A stretch of 64,000 nt of DNA from Candolleomyces eurysporus (GCA_027579435.1 JANBPK010000939.1:29359-93358); one strand, 5' to 3'; positions 23,231 through 35,164 are shown, numbered from the stretch's first letter. The notes: generated by a model not told the origin, from the sequence alone. Program-made: numbers and translations.

Positions 23231-24328
23231 ATGGTCTTCTCCCACTCGAGCCTAGAAAAGGCGATGAACGATGCTTGGGACGACATGGACCCTGACTCTG
23301 ATGCCATCCTCTCTTTGATTGACGCTCTACCTGCCGTCAATGGACTTGTCGCTGAGCTGCCATTAAGCCACAGCGACCCTACTACTCCAGACCAGATCTT
23401 CTTCCTTCACATTGCAAATCCTCCAGTGAGTTTCTCTGCTACGAAGCTCGACGGCGACTCGAAGGTCCAGTGCCACTGGTGTCCCGAAATGACAGCGCTG
23501 AAGGATATGCGAAACCATGTTGCGAGCCATATTCTGCGCTCTCACCGTGGAATAAGGAACCCACGAGTGTATGCCAGGTTTTCGGAGCTGGGAGAGAGTC
23601 CGTGTGGCTGGTATGGCTTGCCTGATGGATGTCGAACGGAACTGATAAAGCAGAACCCAAAGGCACCAAAAATCAGCTCGAATGGTTCATATCACTATGC
23701 GAACTCACAATATCGGCGCACTATGACGGCCACAAAGCGCACTCCATCGACCAACCTACCCCGCCAATGCACCTTGTGTCCTCAAGGACGCAACGGGCAG
23801 CACCCGACACATTGGAAGTACAATTTCTAGCATCACATGGCTACCAGCCATGTTGACGACGATGGACAGATTTCCGAGTGCCCAAGGGAGCTGCTTGACC
23901 TATTCCGGGTTCGCCTGTATGAAGAAAGAGCTCTGGGTATTGACGAAATTCGCGTCAAAGAGTTCCGCGCAACGCACCGTGTCCCCGACACCGATCCCAT
24001 TGACCCAGATGACTATTTTCCACCTCCGCTGNATGATCGGAGACATGGCGAGGCTGTGCTTGGGAGTGCCCGCACGAGAAGCTTTTCTGAGGTTTCTAAA
24101 ACATCGAGCGTGCCGATGCAGCCCCCTGCTTCGAAGGCACAGAGAACGGGCTCGCGAGTAGATGCAGATAGAGATCCTATGCAGGGAAGAGTTAGACTCC
24201 CTCGCGGCTCGTTACCCATCTCGACTGAGCTTGCGCTACTCCCGATCTCAGCTATTCCACAGATAGTCTTACTGCAATGGGTTGGCACCCAACGTCCCAG
24301 ATTTTCAGGGGCCTGGACCACTGGTTAG
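23231..24328 (+). pseudogene. Cys/His-rich fungal repeat-family protein interrupted by an in-frame stop
   Basis: One frame runs from MVFSHSSLEKAMNDAWDDMD at 23231 to 24328, broken only by TAG at 23828-23830. Before the stop is a zinc-binding-looking region (VQCHWCPEMTALKDMRNHVA with HILRSH, then CGWYGLPDGC and QCTLCPQGRNGQHPTHW). After it the frame goes on with ATSHVDDDGQISECPRELLD and EFRATHRVPDTDPIDPDDYF. Proteins of this look are multicopy in mushroom genomes and often surround mobile elements; I do not know a function. An N at 24032 is also in the frame. Either the copy is dead or a truncated 199-residue product is made. Confidence 0.6.
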
Positions 24329-25070
24329 CATGTAAAAGACGGAAGAGAGATGACCCTCACAATTCAGTTGCCATGATTATCATTTTCTGAGCATGTTTAG
24401 CGAGTCTCGATATTGCAAATGCTTTGTACCGTTGTAAATAATCCTGCNAAAAAATTGCTTCCGCGTTTTCCGTCAGCGGGACCACTTGGAAGAATTTCAA
24501 CTGAACACAATTCACTTAGAGATTAACCATATCTCTGCCCATCGGCAAATCAAGCTTCCTGCCTATTGCTAAGATGGGGGTCCTTGAGGCGACATCGATG
24601 TCGAACGATGGGTGATGGCCAATGACGCTTGCGACCGGTTGCATGGTGGTGATTGGTAAGAGGTACAGATGCTAACAGCGCCAAGCAGCCGGAGCACGAA
24701 TCGAGGGCTCGCTAAGCATGTCTGTGTCCCTTAGGGAATCCCTAAGGTGCGGAGTTTGAAACCGGTGATGGGACTTCCAAATGCGGTACCGCCCACCTTT
24801 TCGGCCCTCGTTTGAGAGTTTGACTGCAAGCCAGCCAAGCGACAGTCAATTGCAGCAGCCAGGAGAGTCGCACATATGCACTGGCAGCTCAAAAGCTCAA
24901 ATACCTACCCAAGCAGCAAGAGCATATAAGTGCTAAAAATGTGGGGAGACCTCAATTGAAGGGTGCTTGGGAAATTCAAGAATCAAGAGATACAGAAACC
25001 CTTGTGAAGGGTATGGAGATTGTCCAGGAAAAGATAGCAAGAAGAAACAGAGTGGTTGCCACAATTTTCT

Positions 25071-25312
25071 ACTCAAGAACCAGGGGCAGGGACTAGGGTA
25101 GTTGGACTAGTGTAGATTGTATTGTATTGCTATAAGAAGTACTGTACACTGATATTTGCTGAAATGGATTCATGCTGCTACAGGAGATTATGCTCATTCT
25201 GAGGAGAGTCTGGTTTGGAAATTCAACTTAGCTGGATGACAGTTTCTGGCCTGTCAAATTTATTCTACAAGGCATATCCAGTATTGAGAGATTTGTACAC
25301 ACTGTAGGAGCA
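25071..25312 (+). repeat. 240-bp direct repeat, first copy
   Basis: Begins ACTCAAGAACCAGGGGCAGG and ends near CACACTGTAGGAGCA. It aligns along its full length with 25461-25704 with scattered substitutions and small indels. The repeat period is about 390 bp. Confidence 0.85.
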
Positions 25313-25460
25313 ACCTCAATAAAGAACAAGAGCCAATGGAGAACTGGGGATGTTAGAGAGCTTAGGGAGGAGGTAGTAGGCAATATTATTTCTCTGACAT
25401 GGTTGGCTGCTGTGTAACTAGGGTGGGGCTACAGGGTAGGTAGCCAAAGTTGGATCTTGC

Positions 25461-25704
25461 ACTCAAGAATCAGGGGCAGGGACTGGAGTAGTTTGAATAC
25501 CATAGATTGTATTGTATTGCTATAGGAGGAAGTTGTACACTTATATTAGCTGAAATGGATTCATACTGCTGCAGGAGAACAGTTTCATTCTGAGGAAAGT
25601 TTGGTTTGAAAATTCAGCTCGAAGCTAAATGATAGCTTCTGGCCTGCTGAATTGGTTTACAAGGCATATATAGTACTTACAGGTTTCTACACACTGTAGG
25701 AGCA
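25461..25704 (+). repeat. 240-bp direct repeat, second copy
   Basis: Same landmarks as the first copy: the GATTGTATTGTATTGCTATA core, GCTGAAATGGATTCAT, CATTCTGAGGA, GGCATAT and ACACACTGTAGGAGCA. The roughly 150 bp between the copies are not repeated. Confidence 0.85.
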
Positions 25705-26990
25705 CATTTCAAAAGAATGAGAGGAAAGAGCAAAAGAATGGCACAAAAACATGAAAACACAACTCAAGTTTCCAACACATTGTGAGCCTGAAAGATCTCA
25801 ACACAATTTCAGTGCATCTAATGGTTCAATTTTAGCGTTCAGAGACTCATTCTAATCGTAGAAAATTTCTGCTCTCAACGCAAAAAAAAAACAAAGAGGA
25901 GCACTTGGGAACTCACTAAGATATCATGCGAATACTACTCAATATTCTAGCCTCTCAGATACAAGAAAGAACACCCAATTGTGGCACTTTCAGCTGTTCA
26001 ATTCGATCGTGTTAGAGTTCATTCTTTTCGTTGGAAATGCGTGCTTCCGACGCAAACAGCCGTGAGAGAAACGGCTCATTGTGCGCCAAGAACTTGCACA
26101 AACTGTATGGGAGGGTCCCTGCTAGCATGGAACTCAACAACGGATCAACCTGGCTTATCATATCTTATCAAGATCCACTAGGGAAATCAGAAGAAATGCT
26201 TATATGAAATTTAGACCTTGGCGTGTTCCTCCAAAATTTTGTCAGAGAGCCTCTAAAAATAACACAAGGCTTCACAATTATTTATGGAGTTTTTCTGCTG
26301 CTGGTGATTATTTGACGAGGTAGGGAGTCTTAGGGAATTCCCTAACTGTGTGGCTGTGGTGTGGATATTAGTAATTTCCCATTTGGGAACTGCTGCTCCC
26401 TGACCGGCCACACTCTCTTACCTTAACGACAGGCACAACCAGCTTGCCCTTTGGGCTGTGAGTTGCTACCAAGGTAGGCTAAAACTCTTTCTCTTCTCTT
26501 ATTTTTCTCTTTCCCTTCGATTATTTTATTTTTTTTATTTATATTTTGAGACACAGACATCTTTAGCGAGCCCGAATCGACTCGGATCTCGACTCGTCAG
26601 ATCTAGTACATAGCGTTCCTTCCGATTATAACTATAATGAAGAAAAAATTAACGCGATGAGGTTCTACTCATCGCCCATGGGTCGATAAACAGTCCCCAA
26701 AATCATCCCAGCGTAGCTAATACCTCATCGTTCTCGCTTCTCCTCTTCAGCAGAACACATTTATCGCTTCCTCTTTCAATTCGGGAGTACCCTTCTCAGG
26801 AATGCAAGAAATGAGACGCTGAGGGAATCTCTTCAACCGAGTTCTTCGTCCATACTCAGATGAGACTCTTTCTTGAAGTTCTCGGGATTCCTTTCGAGCA
26901 CAGAAGTGGTGTTTGAGGCTCAGATACTGACACCATGAAAAGAATTTGAATTCGACGACTACAACGGCCGCTCTTGGTTTGTTAAGCTAA

Positions 26991-28780
26991 TTAAATACGG
27001 GATAAAGCCAACCTGTTCTCCTTGTACACACTCCGCAATTGCTCAATAAAAGTCCAATAAATACCACACGTGGAATCGGGATGCAAACTGATTGACACCA
27101 GGTTGGGGAAGCAGATATCAAGGAACTTGGCGATCACTTGATATTCGTGCGGAGAAAACTGTTTGGATGGATCTCGAACTTCGCAAACCTCCAGGCTAAT
27201 GAGTGAACTGGGCTTGGAGTGTGCTGGACTCCAAGCCACAAGTTTTATCAAATCCTCGGGGCTGGAAGCAAGGGATGAATCGATGGGGATGCCGATATGT
27301 TGAAGCAACGGGGTCTTCTCCGCAACTTGAGCGACGTCGAGCAAGGTCGGGGCGCCCTCGATCCAATTTGCTGGCAGGATGAGAGTTTGTAAAGGATGAT
27401 GGTTTTGTTTTTCCAAGACCGTAATCAACCCCGAGGCTTGCGAGCAATTGGAAAGCCGAGGGATGTCAACGACGAGATGGTCCAGCCGAAGTGTCGAAAT
27501 GAATGGTAGAAGGGAATACACACTAAGTACAGCGTGAGGATCCCCGGCTTTTATCGTAGTGCTCCTCAACAAAGGACAAGCTGTGAGGACCTTGCTTAGC
27601 TCCGGCAAGTGGCTCGAAGCTGTTCTTGTCGTCGTGAACACTGTAATTGAGGATAGGTTGTGTACTAACCCGGGCGTCAGGAAAACATCCTTTGGATAAG
27701 TATATGTGTCGAAGAAAGAAAGGCAGTTGAGCGCCCGAAAATAGGATTGGCTGAACCCGGTGACAGGTTGGCTGGCCCTGGCCCTGGACCATGTGGATAG
27801 CGTTTTCCCGAACGCCCTACTAAAGGTACGTGCAATCTGAATGTGCAGAGTCAAGTTGAGAAGACACGTCATCCCCGCCCCGAGTTCCTGCATGAAGCCA
27901 TCCGACAAATCAGCTGTACGACTCTGAGGAAGCAACAGGGTCAAAGTTTCTAACTTCGAGAACTGAAGTATCGTCTTCCAGAATCTGTGTAGGGGGATAG
28001 ACGCTGTGTCATGCCGCAAAACGAGATGTTTGAGCGAGCTGACCCGCGAAGCCACGAATGGCAACCCAATCTGATGGGACCATGCCTCTTCCAACGGAGG
28101 TCCTTCAATATATAAGGTGTGGAAGGACGAGCAGGGGAGGAGGAGGGGGAACAGTAGGTTTGGAGGGAAAGTTGGTGTGATCGTCATGAGCTTGATACAT
28201 TCCAGCGATGGAAGGAGTGGATATCCCCCCAGTCGCTGATAAAGGAGGAGGTATACCATGGGATCGACAAGGGTAGACGTTTCCATTCTTCCCGAGATCT
28301 CGAGGGTACGAACACGACTTGCATATTTGTGGAAAGACGGTTCGAGTTTTGGAATACGGCTAGTGTTCTGTTCTCGATTTGACCAGAATTACGCTTGATT
28401 CATGATTAATGAATTGCAACACTCACATAAACTCCCCCAAAGGAGGTGATTGAGGGTATGAGGAGAATCAAGGGCACAAGGGACCCAATACACTCCCACA
28501 AGCAGTCTAAAGCAGGATCGCAAAAGGTCGTAGATACCAGCGCAATGGACAGTAATTGTTGCCTTCCTTCAGCGATGTCCCTCCGGTCTGTATCGCGATC
28601 GAGCGGAATGATATGTCTAAAGATGTTTGTCAATATTCTCGAGTTGCTGAGGACATCCTTGACGGGCGACAATCGAAGAGGGACAACAGGAGGCTCGGTG
28701 ACGTATGAATCGCACATGTGGGACAGAGGGGGTCGAAAGAACCCTTTATCGATGGACTCATGGCTGATCTTGGTGATCAC
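26991..28780 (-). CDS. F-box protein with degenerate leucine-rich repeats
   Basis: Two exons, 28427-28780 and 26991-28359, joined by a 67-nt intron. The start is MITKISHESIDKGFFRPP at 28780 or MCDSYVTEPP at 28717. An F-box-like segment lies near the N-terminus (SNSRILTNIFRHIIPLDRDT, then LLSIALVSTTFCDPALDCLW). The rest, about 450 residues, is rich in Leu at LRR-like spacing (LKHLVLRHDTASIPLHRFWK, LETLTLLLPQSR, LNCLSFFDTYTYPK). These proteins usually recruit substrates to SCF ubiquitin ligases through Skp1; agaricomycetes carry hundreds of fast-evolving copies. The sequence is intact. It is not from the same subfamily as the coiled-coil F-box genes at 32-37 kb. Confidence 0.8.
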
Positions 28781-30272
28781 TGATGATTGGAAGCCACAAG
28801 TGATGGCCGCCGGTCACGGGGCCAGGGACCTGCAACTTTGCAACTTGAAAGACCGTCAAGAAGTTTCTCAGTTCTGCATACAACCTGAGATGTTACAGGG
28901 GAAAGGGACAGTAAAGAAGCTAAGGTAATCAACGCTATTTCAGCCCATGACAGTTACCAACATCTAGAGAATTGAGCCTTTCTCGGATAGCTAAAGTATG
29001 AACGGTGTCGGCAACATGTGGCCGGGCTCCCAAAAGGACATCGGATGTCGCGAATTGGGAGCTCAAGTAGATTACTACAGGCTCTATGAAACCTGTATAG
29101 ACCTATGGCGAGTAGCCGATGCGCACGGCAAGGGCTAAGGCGTTTTGCGTGATTCTTGTATTTGCCGTACCCTTGTCTATCCCTCCATCTTAAATTGTGA
29201 CGGTCCCCTCATTAATTCTTCTATTCAACCTAAACGTGTCTTGTCAAAACAAAAAATAGGCGCGAGCCCTCATCGTGTTTAATCAGAAATCTTTCAAACA
29301 AGACTCAGCATATAAAAATTCCCGTCACCCACGTTAAAACGTTGTATTCAAATCATTTAACCTGAAATCGGATGATGATTAATCTTGATTAAGCAGTAGC
29401 TGCTTTAGATATGTGCCTGGTGAAGGGGCAACTGTTTAATTAAGGCTGTTTAAATGTGCACGAATAAGAAATCTCTGAAAGGGCTTCAGTGATTAATCAA
29501 AGTCAATCATACTTCTGTCTGCGCCGTAGAAATGTATCATTTGAGAACTACCTCATTTTAGGGCTGAGTTAAACACACAAACATACTTGAAAGCAGCGGT
29601 TCTCTCCAACCACAATTGATTCCCATCTGCGGTCGCTGGCAAGAAAATCGAGTGCGGAGACCGAATATTTGGTCGGACCTCGGGCTTGGGCGAGAAAAAA
29701 GACACTTCCTAAGCCATTGCCCGAAGGCGGAGGAGGGGCTTTACAAGACTGAAGTGTACCAAGAGGGACTCTATTTGAGGGTTGGTCCGGTAGGAGTTGG
29801 GCTACAACAGAATTCCCGTCATTGCTCAGCGTGCTCGCGGATGGCCATCGAAACCAACACTCAAATCACAATATGATACTCCATCGTAAGACTCTGAGTG
29901 GAGCTTATTGAAGTATCTCGGTCAAGTCAAGCTGAACTCTTGAAGTCGAACGGAAAGAGGCGGGGAAGACTCGGTCCTTCTCCGAGACCTCAGCCACCAG
30001 GAATTGATCGCATCACGGAGACACTGCCCATCGAACCTTGAGCCTCTGAAACGGAATCTTTCTCGAATCTTTTGAGTTGCCACCGGATTCTCCAATTTTT
30101 TCCTGGGGCGTCGAGAGTACTGAGCAGAATATACTATCAATTTGAACAACATAGAATACATTCACCGCCCTATATATAATACTAGGTTTCTCTTTTTTCC
30201 GAATTTCCATACATATCCCTTTCTTATTCTTGGAAGCTCCATCAGAATTTGGCGCAACTAGTGCAAGCTTCT
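28781..30272. other. intergenic region
   Basis: About 1.5 kb with only short frames lacking motifs or usable splice joins. AT-rich in the middle (29200-29600). No RNA gene recognised. Confidence 0.5.
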
Positions 30273-30720
30273 TCAGCAGACGTCGGGAACGCCTCCGGTC
30301 CAGTCGACATAGTAATCGGAGATGTAGTATCCGTTGTCCATCCTGTCCCACCAGCTAAAGGGTAAGAGAGATCATCAGCACTCTGTAAATGGAGCCGATA
30401 AAGTGGTGATTTAAGACGTACTTCCATCCATTGACGCTTTCACCTTGAGTTCGGCAAATAATTGTAATGACCCGACCCCTGTTGTACTGACCGACTGCCT
30501 CGCAAGAGGTATAAGGGCATCGTCGGTACCTGACACCGTCGCCGTTGACAGTGCCAGTAACCGGAGCGCGCGCATGCAACTCGACGGGGGACACCTCTCT
30601 GACGCTGATCGCAGCAATTTTCTCCTTGACGGCCTCTTCTGCGGTTGCGGGGCTTGCGTTGGGGGCCGCAGAGGCGAAGAGAACGAAAGGTGTAAGAAGC
30701 AAGGCAGCAGAGAACTTCAT
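30273..30720 (-). CDS. small secreted SH3-like protein
   Basis: Two exons, 30422-30720 and 30273-30354, with a 67-nt intron give 126 residues. A signal peptide is obvious (MKFSAALLLTPFVLFASAAP). A short pro-like region of about 30 residues follows. A bacterial-type SH3 fold then starts at GTVNGDGVRYRRCPYTSCEA, continues with YNRGRVITIICRTQG and WWDRMDNGYYISDYYVDWTG, and ends VPDVC. Paired cysteines (RRCPYTSC, IIC, terminal C) fit two disulfides. Such proteins occur in fungal secretomes, some thought to bind cell-wall glycans or peptides. Expression in response to hosts or competitors is possible but not shown here. Confidence 0.85.
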
Positions 30721-31899
30721 TATACTGTGTTGGTTGTTGCTGCGAAGAGTGTTTGACTGACTGGTTTGTACTCGAGTTGAGTGCCGTTCCAAATTTCTAA
30801 GGCAGCCTTCTTATACCTTTCTGAAGTACTTATAGTCATGTGGGGGGTGGGGAAATTCCGGGAAAAGCGCCTTTGTTCGCGGATAACGATCTGTTTCGTT
30901 CTAGATGAGTACCAACCACCTAGACGTCTTCATGTGGGCAATATTCATTTTCACATTCTACGAGAGTGAGCTAGATTTGGCACAATAAAAGAAAAACACA
31001 CAAATCGGTTGGATTTCGTCAACTTATTCGGAACATGCACAAACTTTTTCGGTCCACCACACAGACCCTTCTGATCCATTACATGCACTACAGCTGTTTA
31101 GTTGATATTTATTTACTTTTGGAGCGGAACAAACAACATGATGATACTCTTTTCAGGTATGCCTGTTGCTCCCACCACTATTCTCAAGTTCATCACAACA
31201 ACGACGGTTGAGCTCCGAACGTTTAGTCGAACATTCCGATCCCAAACGGTTTGTTTGGCTGTCCCACTTGCTCCAAGAGTAGACAAATATCAAGAGTAAG
31301 GGTTTCAAGGCAATCGGATCTATCGATACCTAAACAGCCGTACTACACGAACTTCCATGCAGGCAACCAGCCATTGCCGCCACAATCTTTGAGACCTGTT
31401 CCAACCGCTATCACTTCATGTGCTATAGTATTAATAGATGTAGATGTGTTCGGTGATTAAATTAGATTTTCATGATCGTTCATGTTTGACTTAAATCCGT
31501 TTTTCGCAATGCTGAGTGTAGCGCTTGAGTTCGGTTCTCCCTTCCTCTAACACAAGAGCCAGCTAACTCTGACTTCCCTATCCAATGCCATGACACACAT
31601 CACGCATACATGGAAATAGTTGAGCCTGTCAGACGTAGACGACACTTCCAAGTCAATCTCATAAGCTTCGCGCCAAAACCGTTGAACTTCGACCTGTTCC
31701 CGAGAATGAGTCGAGTAAAAAAAATGGCCGGATGTTTATCATTTTTTTTCATTGACAGCCAATTACGAATATCGAGGCGAATAGAAACTCACCTTGCCAC
31801 TAGTAATCCACTAAATATTCCGTTCCACCATGGAGCTCAGTCAAGAGTTGCAAAGTATCACCTTCTGGAGCCCAGGTTCATAGGCGCTCTCTATATAGA
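30721..31899. other. intergenic region
   Basis: Contains the promoter of the small secreted protein at its left end. No gene, repeat or RNA is recognised. The right part may include decayed 3' sequence of the F-box relic that begins near 32.8 kb. Confidence 0.4.
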
Positions 31900-32890
31900 G
31901 AGCGTGCACTCAATGTGGCGAAAAAAGACTCACCTCGTACAGGGAGCTCGAACTCACAAAACTAGTCCTAAAGTCGAATAACACCCGGGCCATCGGATGG
32001 GATCCGGCAATAGAAGCTTTGTGCAAATGAAGTTCCTTCACGAACGAAGGCACAGTCGATGGCTGCACCCTTGACTAAAGTCACTGGACCGATGATATCG
32101 TCGCTGAACCGAGGAGTCAAAATTATCAACATCTCATCTCAAGTCGTGGCGCAAAGGAAATGTACGCGCAGGGCTCAATTCGAGATGCTGTTGTACCGCT
32201 CATGTTGCTTCTCGTTGAGGGTGCCGAGCAAGGCCCGTCAGGCTGTCTGCAACCTGTGGGTAGCACTCCACTGCTGTTGGTGTCATTTCGGGATCAAAAT
32301 GACAGGAGGAAACGGGGAAGACGTGGGGCGGAAGATGATGACCATTTGCAGCCCAGTCAGCATTGAAACTGCCGAAGAATCGCAGCTGGATGTCATAGAG
32401 AAGGAAAGCCAGGAGGTCAGATATGAAATCGACCTGGATGCGAAGGGCTAAGACTCCCAAACGTGGAGTCAGGACATAAAGGATGTCGACAATTTGAACG
32501 ACGGGACTTGATCCGAATGTGTCCCTGAGTTCTGGGAGGATTTGCTTTCGTCCACGCCCACCAGCTCTCTGGATCGGCCAATGATCTCTGGTGGTAGTGG
32601 ACGACGGGTCGATAATCTGTCGGTATATCGATGCCTCTCCAAGATTGATCGCTCAGCGCTCAGCCTTCAAATCTTCCAGCTCATGCTCGAGAGCCGCAAT
32701 TTATTTGTCCACATCCCCAAGTCTCTGGTCCAAGAGCTGCAGACATTCCGCGCCGATGGAGGATTCTTGAGGACGAGGGATCGATTGGGGACTTGTTCCT
32801 TGTGGAAGACATGGTTTGAAGGAATAAAGAGTGATTTAGAAACAGTGCCAACTGCTGGGAAAGTTGCAGTTCATTTGACTGCAAAGGAGG
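31900..32890 (-). pseudogene. decayed coiled-coil F-box gene
   Basis: Resembles the gene at 33257-34633 on the minus strand. The coiled-coil part is readable near 32670-32750 in the sense LDQRLGDVDKQIAALEHELE. A later piece reads ALRIQVDFISDLLAFLL near 32450-32400, matching SLHVQVDFISDL in the intact gene. A start-like MSST lies near 32812. Frameshifts and gaps separate these pieces, so no protein of family length is possible. Confidence 0.7.
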
Positions 32891-33256
32891 AAGTATGATT
32901 ATCGCTTTCCTCCCTTCAGTTCTAGAGTATCATTCTCGGGAATTAGATAAATGCACCAGCAAGCCCGTCTCCCGTCTGAATTTGCTGCAATGTGCCACAT
33001 TTGACGTATTAAAATGGATCGATTATTGCTCTTATGCTCAGGAAAGGGTAACGTAGTCAAGGGAAAAGATACAATAGCTCAGTCCATTAAAACGTCTAAA
33101 GAGCTACCGGCACCATTTCTAACAGTATCGAGGCTTCGTCGAATCGCAGCAGTAGCTACAGTATCAACAACACTTAGCTGGGCTTTCATGGGGGCATTGG
33201 AAGAGGCGAATCGGAGGTTCAAGTAGTTGATGAAAGCCGTACGAGCAGCGTCAATC

Positions 33257-34633
33257 CTAGAGTAAGATAATTTTACTGAGAGGTCTCGAACGCTGTGAGG
33301 AACCTCCCGCAAAGCGTNCCCCCCTCATTTTGTACCCCGATAATCTGAGAACGGCCAAGCGAGGGACTTGCCTGAACAAGCTCTCCAGCATATTCGTGCT
33401 ATACCTCAGTCCACGCGCTAGATTGAGCTCAAGGTACTCCATCGATTCAGAGCACTCTGATCTTTGGAAGAGCTCGGTGAGCTTGCTGAGGATGGAACTG
33501 CCATAACCATTATCGAGGATGGTGAGGGTGCACGACCGGAGAGAAGGCAGCTTGAGTAGGGACAGAAGCCTCTTCATACGAGCGTCTTGGTTATCAGTAT
33601 TCTCGAGGTGAAGACGCGTTAGGTGGGGAAGGGTTATCAGGGGGAGGTTGGTGATGTGGTCTGAATTGGACCAGGTATGCTGGTAGGGCACAATCTGCTG
33701 TCTCATACAAAGACGCAGAGATCGAAGAGTTATACACTCCTGCAATATTGATACATACTGCCGGATTTCAAATTGGTGGATGGGTCCCAAATCCAAACTC
33801 AGAAGCTTGGACCATGGCATATGGTACGAGGTATATATTGAGTTGGATGCAGATATTGCAGCCGTGGTGAGGAGAGGAAAACTGGCTGAAGGGATGGACA
33901 GCTCAGATCCAGCCGTGATCTCGTGTTCTGATTGAATACTGATTCGTAGGGTGTGTAGCGTAGACCAGACCAGAGCGCCAGCCGATGGCGGGTGACGGAA
34001 GAGAATGTCAAGGATCTGGAGGTCGGATATGAAATCGACTTGCACGTGAAGGCTGAGAGCTCCCAAACGTGGAATTAGGGAATGGATGAATTCGACGATT
34101 TGACTATTGGTAGGAAGCGCAGCAGAGAAAGCGATGTTTAAGGAAAGAGGGAGCTCAGCTGCACGTTCGCGTCGATTGGCCGCCTTTACGATGATCCGCC
34201 GTGTCTCTTCGGCGGAAGACTTTGTCAAATCCATATCAAGATGACTCCAAAAGTGGGCAATACCGCAAGCGGTTTGATACCACACTCTGGATACTAGCAT
34301 GAAAGACAGAACTTGCCGATGCGTTCTCGTGTTATGGGAGGATTCGGTGTCTTCCATGCACGCCAGTTCCATAAATCGACCGATGATCTCTGATGGTAGT
34401 CGACGATAGGCTGATAGTACATCGGGACATCGGTGCTCCTCCTCCTCGATGATTGCCCGCTGGGCCTTCAGCTCTTCGAGCGCATGTTCAAGAGCTGCGA
34501 TACGCGTGTCCACGACTTTGAGTTTCTGGTCGCAGAGCTGCCGGAATTCCTCAGCGACGGAAGCTTCTTGAGGAGATGGTGGTCGATTGGAGGTAGAAAG
34601 AGATTTCAAGCACTGGTCCCCTGCGGACGACAT
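33257..34633 (-). CDS. coiled-coil F-box-like protein
   Basis: Single-exon frame of about 460 residues from MSSAGDQCLKSLSTSNRPPS. A coiled coil (DQKLKVVDTRIAALEHALEE) at about residues 35-65 is followed by an F-box-like segment (YRRLPSEIIGRFMELAC, then LSFMLVSRVWYQTACGIAHF). A long Leu-rich region comes next (SLIPRLGALSLHVQ, LITLPHLTRLHLENTDN, SMEYLELNLA). This is the usual layout of an expanded mushroom F-box family. Choosing the ATG at 34633 aligns with starts of the other copies (35164 and 37150). An N at 33318 lies near the end, where the C-terminus becomes uncertain; the true protein may continue through a slip there. Confidence 0.78.
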   Translation of the reverse strand: MSSAGDQCLKSLSTSNRPPSPQEASVAEEFRQLCDQKLKVVDTRIAALEHALEELKAQRAIIEEEEHRCPDVLSAYRRLPSEIIGRFMELACMEDTESSHNTRTHRQVLSFMLVSRVWYQTACGIAHFWSHLDMDLTKSSAEETRRIIVKAANRRERAAELPLSLNIAFSAALPTNSQIVEFIHSLIPRLGALSLHVQVDFISDLQILDILFRHPPSAGALVWSTLHTLRISIQSEHEITAGSELSIPSASFPLLTTAAISASNSIYTSYHMPWSKLLSLDLGPIHQFEIRQYVSILQECITLRSLRLCMRQQIVPYQHTWSNSDHITNLPLITLPHLTRLHLENTDNQDARMKRLLSLLKLPSLRSCTLTILDNGYGSSILSKLTELFQRSECSESMEYLELNLARGLRYSTNMLESLFRQVPRLAVLRLSGYKMRGXRFAGGSSQRSRPLSKIILL

Positions 34634-34685
34634 CGTTGGAAAGGACCAATGGCGGCGGCAGAGGCACCAAGAGTTGGGGTGCTGT

Positions 34686-34735
34686 GGAACAAGCATGGAT
34701 AAATAACGGCCCGTGTACGGGCCTTGGCGCTTACC
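34686..34735 (-). promoter_or_regulatory. shared F-box promoter module, copy 1
   Basis: A 50-bp stretch with the plus-strand core AAATAACGGCCCGTGTACGG and GGCGCTTACC to its right, containing an inverted GGCCCG/CGGGCC stem. It lies 53 bp upstream of the F-box start at 34633. Equivalent sequences occur 58 bp upstream of the start at 35164 and 407 bp upstream of the start at 37150. Function is inferred from position and conservation only. Confidence 0.5.
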
Positions 34736-34904
34736 ACACCATTTGGCGACTCGGAAGTCAAAGTAAGAGTTGATAACCTTGCCTTACAAGTCAACACGAG
34801 TGGTTTACTAAGCTTGAGAGAAAGCTCGCCCTCTTGAGCGGTGAAATACTGATCAATCAGTCTCCACATCTCTAAATCACGACCCATCGAAGCCATGCCA
34901 CACG

Positions 34905-35164
34905 CCAGTTCCATGAAGCAGCCGATGATTTCTGGTGGTAGTCGACGACGGACGGATAGTATATCGGCATGTCGGTGCTTCTCCCCCTCGAGGATTGCCC
35001 GCTGGGCCTTCAGCTCTTCCAGCTCGTGCTCGAGAGTCGCGAATCGTACGTCCACATCCCGGAGTTTCTGGCAGCAGAAATTTCTCAGCATCTGAGGCTT
35101 CTTGAGGAGAGGGTGGTCGATTGGAAGTGAATAGGGACTCCAAGAAATCCTTTGCAGATGGCAT
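34905..35164 (-). pseudogene. 5' fragment of a coiled-coil F-box gene
   Basis: Starts MPSAKDFLESLFTSNRPPSP, close to the intact copy at 34633. A 1-nt slip near 35085 moves the coiled coil (QKLRDVDVRFATLEHELEEL) and the F-box start (RRLPPEIIGCFMELACG) into another frame. Similarity to the family ends at about 34905, before the leucine-rich region. It lies immediately upstream of the intact gene in the same orientation, so it is a truncated tandem copy. Confidence 0.75.

Larger units (their letters stand above)
24329..26990. other. gene-free AT-rich region with repeats and short palindromes
   Basis: No supported gene. It holds the paired 240-bp repeat (listed separately), long A-runs, and two palindromes with the same core: CTTAGGGAATCCCTAAG near 24732 and TTAGGGAATTCCCTAA near 26329, about 1.6 kb apart. 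Two stretches near 25830 and 25985 (TTCAATT..GCGTT/TTAGAG..CATTCT..CGTTGGAAA-like) resemble each other. Composition and repeats suggest a non-autonomous or decayed transposable element, but I find no transposase or reverse transcriptase sequence. Confidence 0.5.

Noticed and set aside
22997..23245. Minus-strand frame with a hydrophobic start (SIAWMCLINWVARIIKLV)
   Set aside because: No domain, no splice partner, and it overlaps the start of the better-supported plus-strand gene.
24890..25920. Full LTR retrotransposon
   Set aside because: The paired 240-bp repeats are only 150 bp apart and no reverse transcriptase, integrase or gag-like frame lies between or beside them.
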